Of a stretch of 64,000 nt of DNA, positions 1 through 8,522 are shown one piece after another (positions within the stretch are counted from its first letter, which is position 1; the number at the start of each line of letters is the position of its first letter). The notes below the pieces were generated by a model that had not been told where the DNA came from, did no database searches, and was given only the letters and a program-made list of their open reading frames with translations. Source of the stretch: Limimaricola sp. G21655-S1 (GTDB lineage: Bacteria > Pseudomonadota > Alphaproteobacteria > Rhodobacterales > Rhodobacteraceae); contig NZ_JAPWGO010000006.1 of the NCBI RefSeq assembly GCF_027213785.1, positions 1 through 64,000 of the forward strand. Direction: 5' to 3'. The position numbers and the translations under genes are program-made.

Positions 1-778
1 CCGTTGAAATCAAGCGAGCTGGCAGAAAAATTGTTGGAAACAGCCACGACCATTACCCTTCGAAACACTCGTTAAAAAATGTGGCGAAACGCAAGAACAC
101 GCGCCCCGGCAATCAATCTCGTCCTGAGGAGCGGTCTGGGGCACAAGACGGGCGTCGCTGAAAACGGGCGGTGCCCCGGTCCTTCCCCCCGATCCCCCCC
201 GGCAAACGCGCCCGGAGATCGGCTGCTCCTCATACCTCTGTCCCAACGTTAACAATCCGCGGCCACGGCACAAACATATTTTCGCCACAGAACCGCACTC
301 GGCCCGAAACTTGAGGTTTATTACAAAAGTACTACCAGCATGGTAACTTTATAACTAACCCTTGAGGGGCGGTGGGTCTTCGAAAATTATGCCTCAGGTT
401 GTCGTCGCATGTTCTTCCTGTGGTGGAAAATGCTGATTGGCGAACCACCTGAATGGATGGCCCCGATACATCTCGAACCTCCAATCTTCGGCTCGAGTCG
501 CTTCAGGAAATTTAAATGATCGGGGACGCGAAATGTGATTTGCACGGTGAGATTGTTCCCGGATCGCCCGAATCCGGTCTGCGAACTCTCTCGCGCCTGC
601 GAATTGACCGACGGATGAACGAATCATCCGACGCCTATCCGACTGCCCCCGGGCCGGTCATCGACCCCTACCGGGACCCGGGAACCCACTCTCCGGCAAC
701 CTGCGGCTTGCCAATCGGGGCGCTCGCGTCCACTTTGCCTCGGCCTCTGCACCTTTACGCAACAGATCCGGGCCTGAC
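1..778. other. Gene-poor leader region with lower GC
   Basis: No convincing coding region is seen here. The first 530 bases are visibly less GC-rich than the rest of the window, and the short open frames have unlikely compositions. A small dyad, TACCA-GCA-TGGTA, lies at 333-345 in an AT-rich stretch (about 311-360) that could be a promoter or operator. The region probably contains regulatory DNA upstream of the epimerase gene or the end of a locus lying outside the window. Confidence 0.4.
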
Positions 779-1804
779 ATGACCGAGACCGAGCTTCCCG
801 TCGCACTCGTCACCGGCTCGGCCGGGTTCATCGGCATGCATGTCTGCGAGCGGCTGATCGCGGATGGGTACAGGGTGGTCGGGCTCGACTCCCTGAACGA
901 CTATTACAGCGTCGCGCTCAAGCAGGCGCGCCACGACCGGCTGGCGCGGCACAACGCGTTCAGCGCCGAGATCGGCAAGATCGAGGATCCCGGCCGGCTG
1001 ATGCGGCTGTTCGAGGAAAACCGCCCCAGCCTCGTGGTCCATCTCGCGGCGCAGGCGGGGGTGCGCTACTCGATCGAGCAGCCGCGCGCCTATCTGGAGG
1101 CGAACCTGCAGGGCAGCTTCGAGCTTCTGGAGGCGGCGCGGGCGCACCCGCCCGCGCATATGCTGTTCGCCTCGACCAGCTCGGTCTACGGGGCCAATAC
1201 CGAGATGCCCTATCGCGAGACGGCCAAGGCCGACACGCAGATGTCCTTCTACGCCGCCACCAAGAAGGCGGGCGAGGCGATGGCGCATTCCTACGCGCAT
1301 CTCTACGACCTGCCGATCACCATGTTCCGCTTCTTCACCGTCTACGGGCCCTGGGGCCGGCCGGACATGGCGCTGTTCAAGTTCACCCGGGCGATCCTCG
1401 AGGACACGCCCATCGACATCTACAACCACGGCGACATGAAGCGCGACTTCACCTATATCGACGATCTGGTCGAGGGGATCCGCCGTCTCGCCGATGCGAT
1501 CCCGGCCCGGCCCGGACCCGAGGGCCCACGGGAGGGCGACAGCCTCTCCGCGGTCGCCCCATTCCGGGTGGTGAATATCGGCAACGGCGCGCCGGTGCCG
1601 CTGATGGAGTTCGTCGAGGCGATCGAGGCGGCGCTGGGACGGACGGCGATCAAGCGCTTTCTCGACATGCAGCCGGGGGACGTGCCCGCCACATGGGCCG
1701 ATACGCGGCTTATCGGCGAGCTGACCGGCTATGCCCCCTCGACCCCCGTCGCGCTCGGCGTGGCGCGCTTCGTAGAGTGGTACCGCGACTATCACGGTGT
1801 CTGA
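779..1804 (+). CDS. UDP-glucuronate 4-epimerase (NAD-dependent epimerase/dehydratase)
   Basis: A 341-residue extended short-chain dehydrogenase that should interconvert UDP-glucuronate and UDP-galacturonate for capsule, exopolysaccharide or LPS synthesis in the cytoplasm. The Rossmann motif GSAGFIG sits near residue 14, SSVY marks the catalytic serine/threonine region, and FYAATKKAGE supplies the usual YxxxK-like site. RFFTVYGPWGRPDM and the DFTYIDDL segment are typical of the LpsL/CapI branch rather than GalE. The ATG used gives the full family length, although no strong Shine-Dalgarno sequence precedes it. Other polysaccharide genes (Wza-like, phosphomannomutase) are about 56 kb away, so its polymer is unknown. 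Confidence 0.88.
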   Translation: MTETELPVALVTGSAGFIGMHVCERLIADGYRVVGLDSLNDYYSVALKQARHDRLARHNAFSAEIGKIEDPGRLMRLFEENRPSLVVHLAAQAGVRYSIEQPRAYLEANLQGSFELLEAARAHPPAHMLFASTSSVYGANTEMPYRETAKADTQMSFYAATKKAGEAMAHSYAHLYDLPITMFRFFTVYGPWGRPDMALFKFTRAILEDTPIDIYNHGDMKRDFTYIDDLVEGIRRLADAIPARPGPEGPREGDSLSAVAPFRVVNIGNGAPVPLMEFVEAIEAALGRTAIKRFLDMQPGDVPATWADTRLIGELTGYAPSTPVALGVARFVEWYRDYHGV

Positions 1805-1896
1805 ATCGTGGGCATGGCGACCGGCGCGGCCGTCTTGCACGCAGGACGGTGCCCAGGGGGCTTGCCTCTCGGTGCGGTGCCTGCGAGCCTCGCCGC

Positions 1897-2337
1897 ATGG
1901 ATGATTGGACCATACGCCGGGCCGTGCCCGAGGACGCGGCCGCGCTGACCGCCTGCTTCGCGCGGGCCTATGCGCCGCATGCGCATCTGCCCGACCTGCC
2001 GCCGGTCACGCGCGGCATCGGCGACGACATCGCCAACCACTATGTCTGGCTGGCCGAGCGCGGTGACGATGTGCTCGGCGGCGCGGTGCTGGTCATCGGC
2101 CCGGGCAGCGCCAAGCTGTCGAATATCTGCGTCGATCCGGCTGCCGCCCGCAACGGCATCGGACGGGCGCTCCTGCGGCTCATCGAGGCCGAGGCCCGCG
2201 CCTGGGGGGCGCAGGCGGTGACGCTGACCACCCATGCGGCGATGGCGGAGACGCGGCGCTTCTACGATCACCTCGGGTGGCGCGAGACCGGGCGCTCCGG
2301 CAACCGGGTCTACATGGAAAAGCCCCTGCCCGGCTGA
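1897..2337 (+). CDS. GNAT family N-acetyltransferase
   Basis: A 146-residue single-domain acetyltransferase beginning MDDWTIRRAVPED. It has the standard GNAT order: an N-terminal beta strand and helix, then the acetyl-CoA motif around AARNGIGRALLRLIE, and a C-terminal RRFYDHLGW segment where the conserved Tyr sits. The open frame continues 68 codons upstream, but that part overlaps the end of the epimerase frame and looks non-coding, so the ATG at 1897 is preferred. The substrate cannot be told from sequence. It lies alone between the epimerase and the DUF2252 gene, on the same strand. Confidence 0.8.
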   Translation: MDDWTIRRAVPEDAAALTACFARAYAPHAHLPDLPPVTRGIGDDIANHYVWLAERGDDVLGGAVLVIGPGSAKLSNICVDPAAARNGIGRALLRLIEAEARAWGAQAVTLTTHAAMAETRRFYDHLGWRETGRSGNRVYMEKPLPG

Positions 2338-2415
2338 GGCCGCGCCGCAACCAAGTCCCCGATGCCGCGTTGTCGAGAGGCATCCCCGGCGGATGCGCCG
2401 GGCACGGGGAGCGTC

Positions 2416-3819
2416 ATGGCCAAGGGCAGGACATCGAACAAGAAGGCCACGCCGGTCGAAGCGCCGCTGGAGCCGCGCGTCGAGGCGTTCCGGGCCTTGG
2501 CGCAACGCTATGCCGCGGATGGCTGCGCGATGCGGCCCGGCCAGCTCACCGGCCACGACCGGCGCATGCATGTGCGCGACACGATCATCGAGGACCACGC
2601 GACGCGGATCGACCAGAAGGCGGTCGGCGCGCAGCGCAAGTTCGACAAGCTCTCAAGCTCGCTCTTCGCCTTCTTCCGGGGTACCTCGCTGCTGTTTCAC
2701 CGCGACATGGCGGGCGAGGATTCGCGGATGCCGACGGTGCTGCTGCTGGGGGACGTGCATCCGGGCAATTTCGGGGTGATGCCCAATGCCGACAACGTGC
2801 CGATCTTCGGAGTCAACGATTTCGACGATGTCTGCTACGGCCCCTTCACCTGGGACCTGAAGCGCGGCGCGACAGGCTTCATGCTCGGCGCCGGGGAAAA
2901 GTGCGGCTACGGCGCCAAGGCGCAGCGCAAGATCGCCCGGGCCTTCATCGACGGCTATCTCGACGGCATGGAGTTCTATGCCAGGAGCGGCACCGAGTCC
3001 GGCGAGGAACTGCGCCCCGACAACAGCCCCAAGGTGATCCGGCGGCTGTTCGAGGAGGCGCGGACCTCGCGGGCCGACTGGTTGCGCGACCGCTATCTCG
3101 ACGAGACCGGACGCGGCTTTCGCGCCAACGATGAGTTCACCCCGGTATCGCGCCGGGTCGAGGAGTTCCAGAAGCAGATCGACAGGCTCGCCGCGGGCGA
3201 CAAGGTCGGGCGTTCGCGCCGGATCGAGGGTCTCATGGTCAAGGACGTGGCGATCCGGCATGGGCAGGGTACCGCCTCGCTCGGCCTGCCGCGCTACTAC
3301 GTGCTGCTCGAAGGCCCATCGGGCGACGCCACCGACGACCTGATCATCGAGTTCAAGCGCGCCCGCCGCTCGGCGCTGAGCGGGCTTGTGCCCGAGACCG
3401 GCTTCGACTCGGGCGAGTTGGGCGCCCGGATCGCGCATGGGCAGTCGGTGCATCTCGCCCATGGCGACGTGTTCTACGGCGAGGTCGAGATCGAGGGCGA
3501 GAGCTTCATGTCACGCGAACGCGCGCCGTTCCGAGAGGACATCGATCTCGACGAGCTGTCGAAGAAGACCTGGAAGGCCTATGCGCGGGTCTGCGGTCGG
3601 GCACTGGCGCAGGCGCATGCCCGCTCCGACGAGGTCGGGCAGATCGATTACGACGTGGAGCCGCGCATCCTCGAGGCGATCGGGCCGCGCAAGCTCTTCG
3701 TGGCCGACATCCTCGATTTCGCCGAGGAGGCGCTGGCCCGGCTGCGCCGCGACCACGAGAGCTTTCGCCGCGACCACGCGCATGGCGCCTTCGAGGATCT
3801 GCGGCGCAGCTACCGCTGA
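2416..3819 (+). CDS. DUF2252 family protein
   Basis: A 467-residue cytoplasmic protein of the DUF2252 family, which has a kinase/phosphotransferase-like fold and no settled biochemical role. Recognisable family segments are LLLGDVHPGNFG and the FGVNDFDDVCYGPFTWDLKR stretch in the first third. GDVHPGNFG and NDFDD resemble the catalytic and metal-binding loops of aminoglycoside-phosphotransferase-like kinases. The start at 2416 is chosen because GGGGAG lies just upstream and the preceding 18 codons look unlike the family. It ends four bases before the convergent urtE stop. Function remains unknown. Confidence 0.8.
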   Translation: MAKGRTSNKKATPVEAPLEPRVEAFRALAQRYAADGCAMRPGQLTGHDRRMHVRDTIIEDHATRIDQKAVGAQRKFDKLSSSLFAFFRGTSLLFHRDMAGEDSRMPTVLLLGDVHPGNFGVMPNADNVPIFGVNDFDDVCYGPFTWDLKRGATGFMLGAGEKCGYGAKAQRKIARAFIDGYLDGMEFYARSGTESGEELRPDNSPKVIRRLFEEARTSRADWLRDRYLDETGRGFRANDEFTPVSRRVEEFQKQIDRLAAGDKVGRSRRIEGLMVKDVAIRHGQGTASLGLPRYYVLLEGPSGDATDDLIIEFKRARRSALSGLVPETGFDSGELGARIAHGQSVHLAHGDVFYGEVEIEGESFMSRERAPFREDIDLDELSKKTWKAYARVCGRALAQAHARSDEVGQIDYDVEPRILEAIGPRKLFVADILDFAEEALARLRRDHESFRRDHAHGAFEDLRRSYR

Positions 3820-3823
3820 GCGG

Positions 3824-4519
3824 TCAGACCGAGACCTCCGAGAGCAGCCGCTCGCGCGGCACGTCGTCGCGCGCGCCCGAAAGCGTCACCGCGCCGCGCC
3901 GCATCACCACGAAGCGATCGGCGAGATCATAGGCAAAGTCGAAATACTGCTCGACCAGCACGATCGCCATGTCACCCCGGTCGCGCAGCTTGGCGATCAC
4001 CCGGCCGATCTGGGCGATGATGTTGGGCTGAATCCCTTCCGTCGGCTCGTCGAGCAGCAGCACGCGCGGCCTGAGCACCAGCGCGCGGGCGATGGAGAGC
4101 TGCTGCTGCTGGCCGCCCGACAGATCGCCGCCGCGCCGGTGCCGCATCTCGTGCAGCACCGGGAACAGCTCGTAGATCTCGTCCGGCACCTTGCGCTCGG
4201 CGCGCGGCAGCCCGGCAAAGGCGGTTTCGAGGTTCTCGCGCACGGTCAGGAGCGGGAACACCTCGCGCCCCTGCGGCACGTAGCCGATGCCGCGCCGCGC
4301 CTTGGCATGGGCCGAGAGCCCGGTGACCGCGTCGCCATCGAGCCGGATTTCGCCCCGGCTGGTCGGGTGCCGCCCGGCAAGCGCCTTCAGCAGGCTGGTC
4401 TTGCCGACGCCGTTGGTGCCCATCACGCAGGTCACCTCGCCGGGGCAGGCCTCGAGCGAGACGCCGTCGAGGATCTGGCTGTGGCCGTAATGCAGGTCGA
4501 GCCTGTCCACTTGGAGCAT
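3824..4519 (-). CDS. urtE: Urea ABC transporter ATP-binding subunit UrtE
   Basis: A 231-residue ATPase of the high-affinity urea importer, belonging to the branched-chain amino acid (HAAT) transporter class. Walker A is GTNGVGKTS, the signature is LSGGQQQQLSIARAL and Walker B is LLLDEPTEGIQP; the last is characteristic of the LivF/UrtE side. It is the last gene of urtABCDE, starting two bases after the urtD stop, so translation is probably coupled. Expression of such operons is usually under nitrogen control in relatives, but no clear NtrC site was seen. Confidence 0.93.
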   Translation of the reverse strand: MLQVDRLDLHYGHSQILDGVSLEACPGEVTCVMGTNGVGKTSLLKALAGRHPTSRGEIRLDGDAVTGLSAHAKARRGIGYVPQGREVFPLLTVRENLETAFAGLPRAERKVPDEIYELFPVLHEMRHRRGGDLSGGQQQQLSIARALVLRPRVLLLDEPTEGIQPNIIAQIGRVIAKLRDRGDMAIVLVEQYFDFAYDLADRFVVMRRGAVTLSGARDDVPRERLLSEVSV

Positions 4520-4521
4520 GG

Positions 4522-5262
4522 TTATCGTCCCAGATAGACGTCGATGACGTCGGGGTTGGAGGTCACGTGGTCGAGGCTGCCTTCGGCCAGCACCGACCCC
4601 TCGTGCAGCACGGTCACCCGGCAGTTCAGCCGCCGCACGAACTCCATGTCGTGCTCGACCACCACCACGGCGCGGGTCTTCGCCGCCTCGACGAGGATCT
4701 CGGTGGTCTTCTCGCGCTCGGCCACGGTCATCCCGGCGGCGGGCTCGTCCACGAGCAGCAGCCGCGGCTCCTGCGCCAGCAGCATGCCGATTTCCAGCCA
4801 CTGCTTCTGGCCATGGCTGAGTTCGCCCGACTTGCGGTCGAGATGCGCGGCGAGGCCGATGGTTTCGGACAGCGCGTCGACCCGCTCCAGATCGGCGGGG
4901 CCGGGCCGCCAGAACAGCGCCGCGAAAGGGCCGCGCTTGTTTTTCAGCGCCACCAGCAGGTTGGCGCGCACGGTCTGGTCCTCGAACACGGTGGGCTTCT
5001 GGAACTTGCGCCCTACCCCTTCGCGGGCGATCCGCGCCTCGGACAGGCCCAGCAGCGAGATCCCCTTTTCGCCCCAGCGGATCGTGCCCTTGTCGGGCCG
5101 GGTCTTGCCGGTGACGATGTCCATGAAGGTGGTCTTGCCCGCGCCGTTGGGCCCGATCACCGCGCGCAGCTCAGAAGCGCCCATGTGGAAGGACAGGTTG
5201 TTGATGGCGCGGAAGCCGTCGAAGCTGACCGAGACGCCCGAGACTTCGAGAAGCGTGCTCAT
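4522..5262 (-). CDS. urtD: Urea ABC transporter ATP-binding subunit UrtD
   Basis: A 246-residue ATPase, partner of UrtE in the urea importer. Walker A reads GPNGAGKTT, the Q-loop lies in GRKFQKPTVFEDQ, the signature is LSHGQKQWLEIGM and Walker B is LLLVDEPAAGM. The LSHGQKQWLEI variant of the signature is typical of UrtD and separates it from LivG. The start ATG overlaps the urtC stop by four bases (ATGA arrangement). The frame remains open upstream, but that segment is the shadow of urtC. Confidence 0.93.
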   Translation of the reverse strand: MSTLLEVSGVSVSFDGFRAINNLSFHMGASELRAVIGPNGAGKTTFMDIVTGKTRPDKGTIRWGEKGISLLGLSEARIAREGVGRKFQKPTVFEDQTVRANLLVALKNKRGPFAALFWRPGPADLERVDALSETIGLAAHLDRKSGELSHGQKQWLEIGMLLAQEPRLLLVDEPAAGMTVAEREKTTEILVEAAKTRAVVVVEHDMEFVRRLNCRVTVLHEGSVLAEGSLDHVTSNPDVIDVYLGR

Positions 5263-6482
5263 GCCTTGGCCTCCTCTTCGCGGAAGCTGCCCTGATCGGG
5301 GCCGAGATCGGCGCCGTGCCGCGCCGGGCGGCGGCGCTGGGTCCACAGATCCACCAGCCCGCCCAGCCCCTTGGGAGCCAGCAGCGTGACCAGCACGAAG
5401 CTGAAGCCCAGCATCACCAGCCACCAGTCGACCCAGACGAGCCGCAGCGGCCCGAGATCGAGGTCGGGCAGCTTGCCCGAGGTGAAGAAGGAGGAGATCA
5501 GGCTGACCGCGATGGCGCCGATCACCGCGCCATAGAGCCGTCCGCGCCCGCCGATCGCCACCCAGACCGCGAGGTAGATCGAGGCGATCGGCATCATCTC
5601 GGCCGGGTTCACGATCCCCGCCTGCGGGTAGTAGAGCGCACCCGCGATGCCGGTGATCGCCGCCGACAGGGTGAAGACGGCGAGCTTGTAGCCCTCGACC
5701 GGGTAGCCGAGGAACCGCACCCGCGCCTCGTTGTCGCGGATGCCGCGCAGGATCGCCCCGAACTTGCCCGATACCACGAAGGCGCAGAGCAAGTAGCCCA
5801 GTCCCAGTGCCAGCGCCGATCCCCACAGGAACCACAGCGAGACGGTGGATTGCGGCACGCCCGAGAGCCCCGGCAGGTTCTGCAGCCCCGAGAGGCCGTT
5901 ATTGCCGCGCAAACCGGCGTCGTTCTGGAACAGGTAGAGCGCCAGCGCCAGCGTCATCGCCTGGGTCAGGATCGACAGGTAGACACCGGTGACGCGGCTG
6001 CGAAAGGCGAGCCAGCCGAAGACCAGCGCCAGCGCCGAGGGCACGAGCACGACGAGCGCGAGCTGCGCCGGCAGCGAGCCCGAGAAGGCCCAGATCGCCG
6101 GGAAGTCCGAGGAGCCGACCACGCCGAAGATCTGCCCCCCCACCGCGTCGCGGATCTCCTGCGGCGTCGGCGGGATCGCCTGACCGGCGAGGCTCTCGGC
6201 GACGATCCCTTCGGTCCGCGCGGTCATCAGCCACATGCCGATCATGTAGCCGCCAAGCGCGAAGAAGGCGATGTTGCCCAGAGACAGAATGCCGGCATAG
6301 CCCCAGACCAGGTCCATGGCGAGCGCGGCCAGCGCGAGGCAGAGCGTCATCCCCAGCGTCTTGACGAAGCTGGTCGAGAGCCCGCCCGAGGCCGCCATCG
6401 CGGTGATGGCGAGCGTGCCGATCAGCAGCAGCCCCAGTACCACCGGCACCGACGGGTTGCGCTTGAGAAACGAGCCGGTCAT
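5259..6482 (-). CDS. urtC: Urea ABC transporter permease UrtC
   Basis: A 407-residue inner-membrane permease of the LivM type. It shows about ten hydrophobic segments, starting with VVLGLLLIGTLAITAMA. The conserved DLVWGYAGILSLG motif is near residue 57 and the coupling region around GAILRGIRDNEARVRFLGY contacts the ATPases. The C-terminus is a charged cytoplasmic tail. It forms the translocation channel with UrtB. It overlaps urtD by four bases and follows urtB by 37 bases, consistent with one transcript. Confidence 0.93.
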   Translation of the reverse strand: MTGSFLKRNPSVPVVLGLLLIGTLAITAMAASGGLSTSFVKTLGMTLCLALAALAMDLVWGYAGILSLGNIAFFALGGYMIGMWLMTARTEGIVAESLAGQAIPPTPQEIRDAVGGQIFGVVGSSDFPAIWAFSGSLPAQLALVVLVPSALALVFGWLAFRSRVTGVYLSILTQAMTLALALYLFQNDAGLRGNNGLSGLQNLPGLSGVPQSTVSLWFLWGSALALGLGYLLCAFVVSGKFGAILRGIRDNEARVRFLGYPVEGYKLAVFTLSAAITGIAGALYYPQAGIVNPAEMMPIASIYLAVWVAIGGRGRLYGAVIGAIAVSLISSFFTSGKLPDLDLGPLRLVWVDWWLVMLGFSFVLVTLLAPKGLGGLVDLWTQRRRPARHGADLGPDQGSFREEEAKA

Positions 6483-6519
6483 GCGGCCTCCGATCTTTGA
6501 ATGGCGATGCGGATCACGG

Positions 6520-8475
6520 TCAGTCCCCCGCGGCGCGGCCCCGGAGCGCGGTGATGCCGCGCGGCCGGAACTGGATGAAGATGATGACGGCGACGATCAT
6601 CCATGTCTGCGCCGCCAGCGTGTTCGAGGGGTTCAGAACCTCGATGCCCTTCTGCAGACCGCCGATCATCGCGGCGCCCGCCAGAGTGCCCCAGATGTTG
6701 CCGACGCCGCCGACCACAACGGTCATGAAGCTCTGCACGATGTAGTCGGCACCCATCTCGGAAGTGACCTTGGCGTAGAGGCCGATGGCGACACCGGCGA
6801 TGCCCGCGATGCCCGAGCCAAGCCCGAAGGTCAGCATGTTGACCCGACCAGGATCGATGCCGACCGAGGCCGCCATGCCGGGGTTCTGGGTCACCGAGCG
6901 GGTCTCGAGTCCGAGCCGGGTGCGCTTCATCAGGAATAGGAAGAAGCCGAGGAACATCAGCGCCAGCACGAAGATTGCGATGCGGATATGGCTGATGCCG
7001 ACCACGTCGTTGACGATCCAGGCGCCGCCGAGCCAGTCCGGCGCGGTGAGCGGCCGGGCCTGCGTGCCGAAGATGATCTTGGCGAGCTGCTGCAGCGCGA
7101 TCGAGATGCCGAAGGTGGCGAGCAGCGTCTCCAGCGGGCGCTTGTAGAGATGCCGGATCACCAGCCGCTCCATCGCGACGCCGGCCGCGAAGGTGACCAC
7201 GAAGGCCGCCGGCAGCGCCGCGATCAGCGACAGCGTCCGGTCGGGCACGATCTGCTGCACCAGATAAGCGGTATAGGCGCCCATCATGATGAATTCGCCA
7301 TGCGCCATGTTGATCACCCCCATCACCCCGAAGGTGACGGCGAGGCCGATCGCGGCGAGGAAGTAGATCGAGGCGAGCGAGAGCGCGTCGAGGCCGATAT
7401 CGACCCCCTTCATCGCGCCGACCCTGATGCCGATCGAGGTAAGCGCCGCGCGGGCGGCATCGGTCACGGCCTCCGAGGGTTCGGTATAGATGTCGAAGAA
7501 GGCGTGGGCGGCCAGCGCCGCGTCGACATCGGCCTCCTCGACGCGGGGGGCCACGAGGCCCTCGGCGGCGAGCGCGTCATAGGCGCGGGCGCGGGCCTCC
7601 GGGTCGCCCAGCGTCTCGACCGGCACGCCGCCGACCATGCCGTCGGCGCGGTTGACCTCGAGCGCGGCGCGGATCTCGTCGGCGCTGGGGCGCGACGGCG
7701 CCAGCCCGGCATCGACCAGCGCGCCATAGGCGGCGGCGCGCGACAGGCTTTCGCCGCCGGGCGACAGCTCTCGCGCGACGTTGCCCTCGGGCGTCTCGCC
7801 CTCGGGCAGCGCCACCATGCGGCTGGCCAGCAGCGGGTTGATGGCGGCGCGGGTCTCGACGGCGGTGTCGGTGGACAGCGCCTCGATGGCGGCGACGCGC
7901 TCGGCCTCGTCGGTGCCGAAGCGCGCGGTCAGCAGCCGCTCCAGCCGGATCTTGCGGGCCAGGAGATCCGCGTCCTCCTCGGTCTCGATCGAGGCGCGCA
8001 GCGGCGCCAGCAATTCGGGCTCGGGATCGCGGGTGATGGATTCCAGCGCGGCCCGCCTGCGGCGCGGCTCGGGATCGGTGAGCTGGAACTGCACCAGCGC
8101 GGTGCCGATCAGCGCGCGGATGCCGCTGTTGGGCTTGATCTGCTCCATCGCATCCGTCTCGGCCGGGCCCGCCTCGTCGCCGGTATCGACATCGACGAGG
8201 ATCTCTTCCCCGTCCTTTTCGATGACCCGCCAGAAACGGCCCTCCGCGTCGATCCAGAGCGCCTTGTCCTGCCAGGCCTGCAGCACCGGCTGCACCCGTG
8301 GCAGTCCGCTTGCGACGATCGCCTCGATCGCCGGGCCGATGGTGCGCCGCGAGCTTTCCTCGATCAGCGCGCCCTGCGCCTGCAGCAGGTCCTGCACCGG
8401 CCCGGCCTGCGCCATGCCCGCGCCAAGGCCCAGCCAGAGCGCCGCCAGCGCCGTCTTGATTGTCCGTCTCATCAT
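6520..8475 (-). CDS. urtB: Urea ABC transporter permease UrtB with long N-terminal periplasmic region
   Basis: A 651-residue protein. A signal peptide (MMRRTIKTALAALWLGLGAG then MAQA) is followed by about 330 residues of soluble alpha-helical, HEAT-like sequence, and then by a LivH-type permease that begins around LDALSLASIYFLAAIGLAV. The motif GVMGVINMAHGEF is diagnostic of LivH/UrtB channels. The extra N-terminal region occurs in many proteobacterial UrtB proteins, and its role is not established. Two tandem ATG codons (8475 and 8472) follow a GGGGGCGGG purine-rich stretch. A strong hairpin separates it from urtA. Confidence 0.92.
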   Translation of the reverse strand: MMRRTIKTALAALWLGLGAGMAQAGPVQDLLQAQGALIEESSRRTIGPAIEAIVASGLPRVQPVLQAWQDKALWIDAEGRFWRVIEKDGEEILVDVDTGDEAGPAETDAMEQIKPNSGIRALIGTALVQFQLTDPEPRRRRAALESITRDPEPELLAPLRASIETEEDADLLARKIRLERLLTARFGTDEAERVAAIEALSTDTAVETRAAINPLLASRMVALPEGETPEGNVARELSPGGESLSRAAAYGALVDAGLAPSRPSADEIRAALEVNRADGMVGGVPVETLGDPEARARAYDALAAEGLVAPRVEEADVDAALAAHAFFDIYTEPSEAVTDAARAALTSIGIRVGAMKGVDIGLDALSLASIYFLAAIGLAVTFGVMGVINMAHGEFIMMGAYTAYLVQQIVPDRTLSLIAALPAAFVVTFAAGVAMERLVIRHLYKRPLETLLATFGISIALQQLAKIIFGTQARPLTAPDWLGGAWIVNDVVGISHIRIAIFVLALMFLGFFLFLMKRTRLGLETRSVTQNPGMAASVGIDPGRVNMLTFGLGSGIAGIAGVAIGLYAKVTSEMGADYIVQSFMTVVVGGVGNIWGTLAGAAMIGGLQKGIEVLNPSNTLAAQTWMIVAVIIFIQFRPRGITALRGRAAGD

Positions 8476-8489
8476 CCCGCCCCCGAGGG

Positions 8490-8514
8490 GGACCGGGGGC
8501 ACGGCCCCCGGTCC
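8490..8514 (-). repeat. Intercistronic hairpin between urtA and urtB
   Basis: A perfect inverted repeat with 11-base arms (GGACCGGGGGC and its complement) and a three-base loop lies between the urtA stop and the urtB start. It has no T-run, so it is more likely an mRNA-stabilising or partial-termination element than a full terminator. Such elements commonly let a binding-protein gene be expressed more than its permease genes. Confidence 0.65.
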
Positions 8515-8522
8515 GACCATGC

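Noticed and set aside
10-288. 92-residue open frame on the minus strand
   Set aside because: Composition is unlike a protein (runs of Gly and Arg from GC-rich DNA), no ribosome-binding site, no recognisable domain.
394-627. 77-residue open frame on the minus strand in the low-GC leader
   Set aside because: No domain, signal peptide or ribosome-binding site was found; it could be a decayed gene but cannot be supported.
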